From the NCBI GenBank assembly GCA_936450465.1, contig OW388293.1, positions 24,391,860-24,455,859 of the forward strand: a stretch of 64,000 nucleotides of DNA, read 5' to 3'. Positions 48,570-56,986 of the stretch are shown one piece after another. Position 1 is the stretch's first letter; each line of letters opens with the position of its first letter. The position numbers and the translations under genes are program-made. The DNA comes from Gibbula magus (lineage: Eukaryota > Mollusca > Gastropoda > Trochida > Trochidae). The notes below the pieces were generated by a model that saw nothing but the letters and a program-made list of their open reading frames with translations, was not told the DNA's origin and ran no database searches.

Positions 48570-49320
48570 GGCCTCAAACTTCAAAACTATAAGACATATC
48601 TCAACGAAACTCGGTGTGTGGAACAATCATCATGTGTAGATGTGCCTTTTGGGGTTTTCAACTTCTTCGAGTTATTTTTTTTTACCGTTTCCATGGAAAT
48701 GTAAATTAGAATTTCGTTTCCGGAGCAGAAATCGAAAACTATAAGACATATCTCAACAAAACTTTGTGTGTGGAACAATCATCATGTGTAGATGTGCCTT
48801 TTGGGGTTTTCAACTTCTTCGAGTTATTTTTGTTGACCGTTTCCATGGAAATGTAACTTAGAATTTCGTTTCCGGAGCAGAACTCGAAACGATAAGACAT
48901 ATCTAAACGAAACTTGGTGTGTGGAACAATCATCAAGTGTACACGTGCCTTTTGGGGTTTTCAACTTCTTCGAGTTATTTTTTTTTTCGTTTCTATGGAA
49001 ATGTAACTTAGAATTTCGTTTCCGGAGCAGAAATCGAAAACTATAAGACATATCTCAACGAAACTTGGTGTGTGGAACAATCATCATGTGTAGATGTGCC
49101 TTTTGGGATTTTCAACTTCTTCAAGTTATTTTTTTGGACCGTTTCCATGGAAATGTAACTAAGAATTTCGTTTCAGGAGCAGAATTCGAAAACTATAAGA
49201 CATAGCTCAACGACATTTTGTGTGTGGAACAATCATCATGTGTAGATGTGCCTTTTGGGGTTTTCATCTTCTTCAAAAATTTTAATTTGTTTAATTTTTA
49301 CCATTTCCATGGATACATAA
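48570..49320 (+). repeat. ~151-bp tandem repeat, four to five units
   Basis: AGAATTTCGTTTC(C/A)GGAGCAG recurs at 48708, 48860, 49010 and 49162, and each unit contains TGTGGAACAATCATCATGTG and TGCCTTTTGGGGTTTTCAAC. Minus-strand frames (KKLKTPKGTSTHDDCSTH) are repeat translations. Confidence 0.9.
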
Positions 49321-49361
49321 CTAAATAATTAACTCAAAAACTGCCTTGGATGTATTTTTAG

Positions 49362-49520
49362 CTCATCTGGCTAATGGCATGGCACGGTGTCCGGCGTCCG
49401 TCCGTCCATTCATCCGTCTGTCAGTCTGTAAACTTTTTGCATTTTGTCTTCTTCTCCAGAACCACTTGGTCTAAGGAGATTAAATTATGTGTGCATACTC
49501 CTTGGCTTTGACACAACCTA
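49362..49520 (+). repeat. Fragment of the 46.4-kb GTCCGTCC-type repeat
   Basis: TTTTTAGCTCATCTGGCTAA, GTCCGGCGTCCGTCCGTCC and CTTCTCCAGAACCACTTGGT match the start of the repeat at 46397-46682. It sits inside the element ending at 49790 and is probably a nested insertion or a template switch. Confidence 0.65.
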
Positions 49521-49790
49521 AAAAAACTATCTTCTAACTATTTTCATCCTGATCATCAGCAAACGATAACCATCAGTTGCCATGAACCTTATATTGGGTA
49601 GGCTAAGATTGTTTTGATATGTTACAAACCTTACAGGGAGTGGCATCCCTGCCCTGCTGAGCCAACAAATCGTCATCCATCCTGCTACATCAGGCTATAA
49701 GGAGAAGGTTCATAGTCACTGTTATTCAACAACTATTCTTCAATAAATGTTCCCAAAGGCGGGGGATATGGCCGACTCTGTCTGCTTGTT

Positions 49791-50330
49791 CAGATTATCT
49801 TAATTTCTATCATTCAGATCACCTGTCTATCTTTCATATCACCTTTGTATCATTCAGATTACCTTAATTTCTATCATTCAGATCACCTTTCTATCTTTCA
49901 TATCACCTTTCTTTCATTCAGATTACCTTTCTATCAGTCAGATCACCTTTCTAGCAATCATTCTAATATCTCTCTTCCAGTTCGCCTTTCTATCATTCAT
50001 ATCACCTTTCTTTCATTCAGATCACCTTTCTATCAGTCAGGTCACCTTTGTTTCATTCAGATCACCTTTCTAGCAATCATTCTAATATCTCTCTTCCAGT
50101 TCGCCTTTCTATCATTCATATCACCTTTCTTTCATTCAGATCACCTTTCTATCAGTCAGGTCACCTTTGTTTCATTCAGATCACCTTTCTAGCAATCATT
50201 CTAATATCTCTCTTCCAGTTCGCCTTTCTATCATTCAGATCACCATTCTATCAATCAGTCAGGTCACTATGTATATTATTCAGATCATTGTTCTAAAAAT
50301 CATTCAGATCACCTTTCAGACCTTATAGAT
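49791..50330 (+). repeat. Short-unit tandem array, right block with ~119-bp higher-order repeats
   Basis: The array resumes as CAGATTATCTTAATTTCTAT. Between about 49955 and 50220 a block of about 119 bases, containing TCTAGCAATCATTCTAATAT, CTCTCTTCCAGTTCGCC and GTCAGGTCACCTTTGTTTC, is repeated nearly identically about two and a half times, a later amplification. Confidence 0.9.
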
Positions 50331-52091
50331 CTTATAGACCTATGTCACTGGCTCCAAGAATTCTTTCACTTCTCACTATGTTAACATCCAAAACTAAAGA
50401 AAAGTGTATGTAAAAACGATGTATCCTTTTCTTGGTCAGATAATTTAACACCAACTCTCTATCCTCTATTTTCTCCGCCAAATGGTACCAGGTAGTCTGT
50501 CGTCCCAACCCTTATATTAAATAAAAGTCAGTTCAGAGACTAGTTGTTAGTCTAGTTGGGGACTTAGTTCTGTCATTATAAGGCATCAGAAGACACGATG
50601 CCTGTCCATGCGAGTCCTGCGTCTCTTCGATGTGAAACCTACGTCACTGCTTCCAGTTTAGTCCGGAGTGCTTCATTGTAGTCAGTTAATGATGAGAGTC
50701 CGGTCCATAAACTACCAGAACAGACCAGTCACGACACTGTAATTAGTGGCTGAACAAATTAGTCTGTCTCACTCTCCAGAAAAACATTATTTTATAACCT
50801 GAAGATTCAAGGCATTGTGATACTAACAGCTGTCCCATCACTATACAAGACGGCTTTGATAGTCTTGTGCCTGGTCGCAATACTGTTTATTAATAGACAT
50901 GGATTGTTCACATCATTCTTATATCCAGGGTGATCTGGCTGCTCAAGATTATATCTACATTATTACCCAGATATAAAGAAGGACATTTATAATTATTCTG
51001 TAATTCTCGGATTCATAACATGAGGACTACACAATTCAAATTTAGGTTCTATAAGGTTATCATTCATGTCGCCTTCACTTCAAAACGGGTACCCAAATGT
51101 ACTGTTGGATGAATAGAGGCACATTTGGAATAAAGTCTCTTGCTAAAAGTGACAGTTCTTGTAAGTCTCACAACTCTTGCCAAGTGTGGGGAAGGGAATC
51201 CATTCTTCAAACTCTCATATTATCAAGCCATTGGGCAGGTGACCCATACACCAAGCCGCGCCTCATGTTGCTGGACTTCAGTGACAGTCATCAATGGTTG
51301 CGTAATAATTATGACCATTGATAAGGTAAAAGATACCAATACTGTAAGATTGAATAATTCTTCACACGTACAATTTCATTTTACATAGTTCAAGAGCCAG
51401 AAAGAGAAATAATATTGTGAGTTATGATCTTTGTTTATTGGCAGCTCACAATGGCTTGGGGCCCTAATTACCTCAACAGCTAAAGTCGTACAAATCTCCA
51501 CTTTCTTACCATTATCAACAAGAGGCCTGGCTTCCTTCACTTCTCTCCCTGCTCAAACACTGACCAATCATCACCTGGTAAATTACGTCTGATAGACAAG
51601 GGTAGCGTTTCTCTAACAACTAGTTATTGCTTGTCTATCAGTTGTCACATAGCCGGCATAGTTGCCAATGGACTGAAGCCAACTGACCATACATAGTTGT
51701 TAGGGGAGGGTAATGGGAGGTTTTACGACTTCTGGCCTAGCTCTCTTTCACCTAGCAGTCTTTCGCTCTGGAAATTGCAAACAACACCAGGGAAATGAAA
51801 AATAAGCAGAGGAACATCCCTGCATAAGTAACCAACATTTCCATAGGTTCGAGGAGTGTTATTTCTCGCCTGGAGAATATTATGGGATTACTTTGCATTG
51901 GTGATGCTAATTTGATTGTTGTTAGATCTCCATTTTCCCATTGGGAGGTAAATGTTAGAGAGGAGATTCCAGTAAACTACTCAAATCAGTTGTAGACTTA
52001 CCAACAGTCCTCTGCATCAGTATTTTGACTATAACTACACCAGTACTTTACTATTTTTTTAAAATAAGACAAGTTTATTCTTAATTGTAAC
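50331..52091. other. Non-coding DNA
   Basis: There is no supported gene. Two overlapping frames near 51097-51388 lack recognisable domains. Confidence 0.45.
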
Positions 52092-52275
52092 CTTTGAGGT
52101 GAGGTGATTTTGGCTTATAAACACCGCTTTCAAGCATTGGCTGGAACTAGCGAATCATGGATGGTACTGCAGTGATACTCAGTGTAGCACTGCACCCAAA
52201 CCTCACTGCATGTAAAACAGTTCTCTGTATCAGACACAGTTGCTGAGCCCCTGGCAGGATTCGAACCCAGACACA
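52092..52275 (-). mobile_element. S1 SINE, minus strand
   Basis: The plus strand shows GAGGTGAGGTG (the CTCAC tail), AACACCGCTTTCAAG, GGCTGGAACTAGCGAATCAT and GGCAGGATTCGAACCC, which is the S1 family in reverse with the middle of the body deleted and the tRNA head cut after the B box. Confidence 0.85.
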
Positions 52276-52773
52276 AATAGAGATAAACTTGACCGTTGAC
52301 ATGTGAGTCCCAAAATATGCCAAGCTGGATAAGTTCAGCCAGTAGTCAACCCCTTTGAAATGAGTTGTGATTCCAGTAAATTGGCCACTCAGAACCACAT
52401 GATTCAGCAGGGCAAGTGTTAAGTTAGTGGCTTAGAGGAGTATATTTTCAATTACAGAACTTGTTTCAATTGTTTATGGCCATGAATTGAAGATTGTTAA
52501 AGTGGTCATCTAGCACTGGATGATATGATAAGTAGCAATAAACAATGATATAGACGTTTTATGATTCATTTAAAATGATATTCATCTTGCAGGATTTATA
52601 AGAGATACTAATAGACGCTATGTGCAGAGTGAAGTATCTACTTCAAACGATATAAGTTTCTTGAAGGTTTGTTAGTTCTGATAAACAAAGTGAAATCTAG
52701 TTCCTTTAATTCAGACCATCATCTATAGAAGACTTCTGTACAATGCACATTTCAGTCCATTGCAATCCCTGAG
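52276..52773. other. Non-coding DNA left of the DIRS element
   Basis: No feature is supported. This is the left host flank; the sequence TGCAATCCCTGAG directly abuts the retrotransposon. Confidence 0.5.
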
Positions 52774-52978
52774 GATTCTTTTTCAGAAGGGATCCTCCTT
52801 GGGGTACTTATTGCATAAAATCCTTGATTTTTGATATATGACAGGTTGTAACTATATTTTCCACTTAAAATTAGTTAAAAAACTAAAAAACCGTACTTTG
52901 GGTCACCCCTTTCGAGCCCCACCCCTTACGGTTGTCATGCAACCAGGGGCGGATAACTCTAATCTCACCACTTTTCTT
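52774..52978 (+). repeat. DIRS left inverted terminal repeat
   Basis: It starts GATTCTTTTTCAGAAGGGAT, continues CCTCCTTGGGGTACTTATTG and ends CTAATCTCACCACTTTTC. It is complementary to 59197-59400 with about one difference visible. The left boundary is set by where the internal complementary region stops matching. Confidence 0.93.
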
Positions 52979-53183
52979 CCTGTCATTGAACTGACAAGTC
53001 GCACGAAGTTTTCAAGAAGTTTTTCTGAGTTTACGTACAATCGCAAAGAAAATGGCCCAAAACAAAGCTGTATGTGTGGTAACTTCTACCTTTTCTACAG
53101 TAGGGTCGAATGGCTTTTCGGTTTTTGTACTAGATTTCGTGTATTTGTAACTTGCTTTCTCGCGTAGGGCGGGAAAGTCGACC

Positions 53184-53196
53184 CAAGATGGCGGCC
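53184..53196 (+). promoter_or_regulatory. YY1-type motif CAAGATGGCGGCC in the DIRS 5' region
   Basis: CAAGATGGCGGCC matches the known YY1 binding consensus (AAnATGGCGGC). It lies about 0.4 kb inside the element, downstream of the left terminal repeat and upstream of the Gag frame. Internal YY1 sites direct start-site choice in mammalian L1 promoters; a similar role here is inference. The ATG within the motif opens a 31-codon frame that ends before Gag. Confidence 0.5.
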
Positions 53197-53566
53197 ATTT
53201 TTTCTCATTCGATTTGTTTTGATCGTGGAATTTGGTTAGATCTGGGCTTTCCACATGTTTATTTTATCATATTTGGGTTCTAGATTCGTTTTCGGTGAGT
53301 ATTTCGAATCGCCCACTGGCCTGCAAGCAAATTAGTCATATTTCATGTTCTATTTGTTTCAGTGATGTTAGGGGTGTGGCCATGCTTGTTTACTTTTTTT
53401 TACTTTGCATTTTGCCATTCGCCTCTGCTCATGTTTTTACATGCATGTTTACAAAAACATTTACATTCCAATTCCCCGATGTATTTAGTATATATATATT
53501 TTAAAAATATTTATATATATACACATGTTGCATGTGCACGTCTTGATTTGGCTATTTTGATTCTAG

Positions 53567-54547
53567 CCTTTCAAGCCTTGTGCCCAATGTAAGGGGCCGG
53601 TGTCGATCACCGACGCTCATGACGAGTGCCTCAAGTGTTTGGCCTCTGACTTCCACCACCCACTAGACTGTGGGATATGTCAGGCCTTCACCCCCAAGGC
53701 CAGATCTAGGAGGGATGTTGACCTAAAGTTCTTCTCAGAGGCCTTGGAGAGCGGGAGGGACATCACCAAGCTTGACCCCCCGTCTAAGGCTAAGAAGGTG
53801 AAAAAGTCACCAGTTAAGAAATTAAGTGGTAAGAAGGTTAAGGCTTCGGCCTCCGCGACGGTGTCCTCGGCCAGGTCAGGTCTCGATGATTCGTCATCCG
53901 AGCCCGACTCGGTCGAGGACCAGCGGGGGTCCTCAGCCGGGGATTTCACCCACCCTCCCTCCCCTCAACAACCTAACCTACAAAGCACTAATTTTAACCC
54001 TGTTGATATGACGCAATTCACGCAAATCATCACACAGCAAATGAAGGTCATGATTGACTCGGCGGTCTCGGGGCTCCGTACGGAGTTCCGGACCTCGAGT
54101 CATGAACCTGATGCAGCTCATGGTACCAGGGGAGATCTCGGTGTCGGACTCGTCCGAGGCACGGGGTCTCCTCGGGGCGCTCAGCTTCCGGCTCGCGAGC
54201 TGCGGAGTATGGAGCCCCAGGTTACCATAACACAAACACACCAGCCCCCTCAGACACCTGGCTTCGGGCAGGTCTCGTCTGGGGGATCGCTGGCCCCGCC
54301 GAACCTGGTGCCGCTCGTTGGAGTAGGTTCCCAGGGTAAGGCTTCTAACCCAGGTTACGAGGCGCCGCCTGTGCTCCAGGTGCAGCGTCCTCGGACACCT
54401 GCCCCGTGCTCCGAGACCGTCGTCCCAGTGACGATGCAGTCCGGGCCGCACGCGGGACCCACGAGCTCCCTCGAGACCCAGGTCTCGGGGGGGCCCACTC
54501 GAGGTCGATCCTCGGGCTGGGGGCTCGGGACAGCCAGTGGTAGCTGA
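53567..54547 (+). CDS. DIRS Gag-like protein, N-terminal part
   Basis: The open frame runs from just after a TAG at 53564 to a TGA at 54545 and has no ATG in its first part, so its true start is unknown (non-AUG start or a spliced upstream exon). The N-terminus has a compact Cys-rich module: CAQC (residues 5-8), then DECLKC and HPLDCGIC, a probable zinc-binding fold typical of DIRS Gag-like proteins. A lysine-rich stretch (AKKVKKSPVKKLSGKK) and a Ser/Pro/Gly-rich linker follow. Presumed role: binding and packaging the element RNA. The frame ends prematurely relative to the next region, where the protein continues in another frame. Confidence 0.8.
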   Translation, partial: PFKPCAQCKGPVSITDAHDECLKCLASDFHHPLDCGICQAFTPKARSRRDVDLKFFSEALESGRDITKLDPPSKAKKVKKSPVKKLSGKKVKASASATVSSARSGLDDSSSEPDSVEDQRGSSAGDFTHPPSPQQPNLQSTNFNPVDMTQFTQIITQQMKVMIDSAVSGLRTEFRTSSHEPDAAHGTRGDLGVGLVRGTGSPRGAQLPARELRSMEPQVTITQTHQPPQTPGFGQVSSGGSLAPPNLVPLVGVGSQGKASNPGYEAPPVLQVQRPRTPAPCSETVVPVTMQSGPHAGPTSSLETQVSGGPTRGRSSGWGLGTASGS

Positions 54548-55667
54548 CGTCTTCTCTCGCTCTCTTGTCCACGCCCGTGACTCTTTCCTAGACGACTCCG
54601 AGTTGGCTTCACGCCTCTCGGGGAGATCCGGGATCGAGTCCATGGACGTGGATGAGGTTCGGGAGAATTCGGGCCCTTTATCGGCTGCCACTGCCATCAG
54701 GGATCTTCGCGGCTTAATTGCCGAGGCTATTCCTGGTGTTGCTGCCCCGGTCCCCGAGCCAGAGGAATCGGACTACCGCTTGTCGGGGGAGGCCTTCGCT
54801 CGAAGCAAGGCTCCCGTAGTGGGGCTCCGCATTCTCCCATCACTGGTCGATGATCTGATCGCTCCGCTCCTAGCTGATACTCATTCACTTGCCGATCTAG
54901 GCTTCTTATCCAAGAGATATCAGCTGGGGGAAGAAGGTCTTTTCGACATTCCGGTGGTGGGAGACTGTGTATATACCGCGGTTTCCTTGCAGCGACCGAA
55001 GGTTTCACCTTCGGTCGGGCGACAAGGTCGGCGGCTGCCTCCCTTCACTGCTGGTGCAGCTGATCTGAAGTCCTTGTATCGGTCCTTCGAGGACCAGTAC
55101 CGAAATGCGGGACAACAGCTTCAGCTTGCTATCCACCAGGCGTATCTGGCCTCCATGCAGGTCCAGTTAACGCAGAAGGTGGAGATCCCTGGAGATTCCT
55201 CCTCGGAGCTCCTCGGGCAGCTTGGTGGTCATTTGGCGTGGGACTCTATCAGGAGTGCCGCTAACCAAATGATGAGCGCAGTTGTGGGAATGCGCCGGCT
55301 GTGGTTGTCGGTGTCCACTTGGATGCCTTCAACACAGCAGTCCCTGCTGAACCTACCCTTTCGGATTGGCCCAGTGCTTTTCCCAGGGGCTCAGCAGGTA
55401 CTGAAGGACACTGCGGATGTCGTCACGACCTGCCGGGAGACCTCTAGGGTTCTTACCGTGCAGGATCCAGACATCAAGCGCGCACGCATGTCCAACCCTC
55501 CTCCTGCTCGTTCCTCCGCGCCGACGGGGAAGGCAGCCTGGATGTCAGCTAGTCTGCATCAGGCTGGGAGCAGGGGCAAGGGTCCCAAAAAGCGAGGCGG
55601 GAAATTCCAGCAGCCTTCGGGCAAGCAGGGGTTTCGGGGGCGCGGGAAACCAAACCAGGGTTCCTAG
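54432..55667 (+). CDS. DIRS Gag-like protein, C-terminal part (shifted frame)
   Basis: The frame is open from about 54432 and overlaps the N-terminal part by about 115 bases. It continues the Gag with an acidic linker (PVPEPEESD), a helical conserved core (LPSLVDDLIAPLLAD, SLYRSFEDQYRNAGQQLQLA, LGGHLAWDSIRSAANQMM), and a basic RG/GK-rich tail (GSRGKGPKKRGGKF, GFRGRGKPNQGS) suited to nucleic-acid binding. A +1 change joins the two parts, and the overlap contains a 7-G run at 54487-54493, the likely site of a one-base insertion. The stop at 55665 overlaps the upstream extension of the polymerase frame, which is open from at least 55637. Confidence 0.85.
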   Translation, partial: RCSPGRTRDPRAPSRPRSRGGPLEVDPRAGGSGQPVVADVFSRSLVHARDSFLDDSELASRLSGRSGIESMDVDEVRENSGPLSAATAIRDLRGLIAEAIPGVAAPVPEPEESDYRLSGEAFARSKAPVVGLRILPSLVDDLIAPLLADTHSLADLGFLSKRYQLGEEGLFDIPVVGDCVYTAVSLQRPKVSPSVGRQGRRLPPFTAGAADLKSLYRSFEDQYRNAGQQLQLAIHQAYLASMQVQLTQKVEIPGDSSSELLGQLGGHLAWDSIRSAANQMMSAVVGMRRLWLSVSTWMPSTQQSLLNLPFRIGPVLFPGAQQVLKDTADVVTTCRETSRVLTVQDPDIKRARMSNPPPARSSAPTGKAAWMSASLHQAGSRGKGPKKRGGKFQQPSGKQGFRGRGKPNQGS

Positions 55668-55687
55668 CTCCTCCCGTACCGCTAGGG

Positions 55688-56986
55688 TTGTCCAAAAATC
55701 CGGGGGCCGGAGTGCCGCCGGAGACGGACATCTTTTGCTTGTTGGGGCAGATCCCTGTAGGCGGCCGATTGACAAGGTTCATAGACGCTTGGGCGAAAGC
55801 CACGTCGAACACCTGGGTCCTGTCCACACTCAGGGACGGCCATATGCCTCAGTGGAAGCGCGGTCCGCCTTCATTTACCGGGGTGCGGCACACGAACGTG
55901 CCCTCCGCGCCGGAGAAGGCGGACATCCTCCGCTCAGAAATCAAAGCGTTGCTGAGCAAGGCTGCGATAGAGCTAGTGCCTGTGGGCCAGGAAGAGAGCG
56001 GATACTATTCCACATACTTCCTGGTGACCAAGAAGGGCGGAGGGTTCAGACCCATCTTGAATTTAAAGATCATGAACAAACTGATAGAGGTCCCATCGTT
56101 CAAGATGGAGACTCTAAGGTCTGTGATCTCGTCAGTGCAGGTCGGAGAATGGCTATCCTCCATCGACCTCAAAGACGCTTACCTTCATGTTCCGATGCAC
56201 CCAGAATTCAGACAATTTCTGAGGTTTGCATTCGACGGGAAGTGTTACCAATTCAGGGTGTTACCCTTCGGAATCTCAACGGCTCAGAGGGTATTCACCA
56301 AGCTTATGCTGGTAGCGGCTCAGGTCGCCAGGTCTCAGGGCAGGTGTTGTCATCCCTACCTTGACGACTGGCTCATCAGAGCGCTGTCCCAGCTTCAGAA
56401 CCACGAATCCACCCAGGCCATACTACACACGTTAGTTTCGCTGGGTTGGATCGTGAACCTCAAAAAGTCGGAGCTGGCCCCGTCACGGGACCTAGTCTTC
56501 CTGGGCTCCAGGTTTCGGACGGAGCCGGGGATCGTATCCCTGGCCCCGGACCGGGTCCCGAAGATACTGGGGGCTGTGAACTCGTTTCTCAGTGCTCCAT
56601 GCCACACGGCTCGAGTCTGGCTCCAGCTCTTAGGAGTCATGGCAGCGACCGTAGACGTGGTTTGGAGGTCTCGGCTCCGCATGAGGCCCGTCCAACAAGC
56701 CTTGGCGGGTCTTTGGTCCCACTCGGAGTCTTACGAGAAGCAGCTCGTCACTCCGGAGTGGGTCTTGCCACACCTGTTATGGTGGACCAATGTCGATCAC
56801 CTGACTCGGGGTTACCCCCTGCAGCCTCCGGTGCCGACCCTGACGATCCAGACCGACGCCTCCCTTACGGGATGGGGCGGGGTTCTGATATCTCTTACGG
56901 TCTCAGGCCTGTGGTCACAAGCCGAGTCTCAATTACACATCAATGTGTTGGAACTGGGGGGGCCAGATTGGTTCTGCAACATCTGA
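55688..56986 (+). CDS. DIRS reverse transcriptase and start of RNase H
   Basis: RNA-directed DNA polymerase of the DIRS type. Visible motifs: fingers FLVTKKGGGFRPILNLK, motif A SSIDLKDAYLHVP, motif B FRVLPFGISTAQRVF, motif C YLDD at residues 224-227 (catalytic aspartates), then LGWIVNLKKSELAPSRDLVFLG. RNase H begins at TIQTDASLTGWGG (catalytic Asp about residue 390), and its Glu lies in HINVLELGG. The frame then ends abruptly (PDWFCNI) because of a -1 change at a 7-G run (56956-56962); RNase H continues in another frame. There is no ATG at the start, and the frame is open upstream into the end of Gag, so it is probably expressed with or by overlap from Gag. Confidence 0.93.
   Translation: MSKNPGAGVPPETDIFCLLGQIPVGGRLTRFIDAWAKATSNTWVLSTLRDGHMPQWKRGPPSFTGVRHTNVPSAPEKADILRSEIKALLSKAAIELVPVGQEESGYYSTYFLVTKKGGGFRPILNLKIMNKLIEVPSFKMETLRSVISSVQVGEWLSSIDLKDAYLHVPMHPEFRQFLRFAFDGKCYQFRVLPFGISTAQRVFTKLMLVAAQVARSQGRCCHPYLDDWLIRALSQLQNHESTQAILHTLVSLGWIVNLKKSELAPSRDLVFLGSRFRTEPGIVSLAPDRVPKILGAVNSFLSAPCHTARVWLQLLGVMAATVDVVWRSRLRMRPVQQALAGLWSHSESYEKQLVTPEWVLPHLLWWTNVDHLTRGYPLQPPVPTLTIQTDASLTGWGGVLISLTVSGLWSQAESQLHINVLELGGPDWFCNI

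Larger units (their letters stand above)
48469..49790 (+). mobile_element. Helentron/pearl-like non-autonomous element 3, nested in a tandem array
   Basis: A 12-bp perfect stem TATCCCCCGCCA/TGGCGGGGGATA (48472-48504) is followed by ATATAGAAATGAGCTC, a GTCCGTCT microsatellite and ~151-bp tandem units. The 3' end repeats GGCGGGGGATAT exactly (49758-49769) and finishes GTCTGCTTGTT (49780-49790). The 3' hairpin is weak here (GAC/TCT/GTC). Flanks on both sides are the same short-unit tandem array, so the borders are known to within a few bases. A fragment of the 46.4-kb repeat type lies inside it at 49362-49520. Confidence 0.78.

Noticed and set aside
48072..48704. 210-codon open frame with HSDYLNF/FRSPF repeats
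   Set aside because: It is the translation of a short-unit tandem array running into the next mobile element, with no non-repeat protein content.
53978..54697. 239-codon minus-strand frame
   Set aside because: Arg/Ser-rich shadow of the GC-rich Gag region, with no independent features.
55644..55650. GGGAAAC heptamer at the Gag/polymerase overlap as a -1 frameshift site
   Set aside because: The heptamer is in the wrong phase: the Gag codons read GGG AAA CCA instead of G GGA AAC, so canonical slippage does not apply.
56446..56960. Upstream part of the 444-codon frame and other frames overlapping the reverse transcriptase
   Set aside because: Only the part after ~56960 resembles RNase H. The upstream part is out-of-frame translation of the reverse transcriptase.
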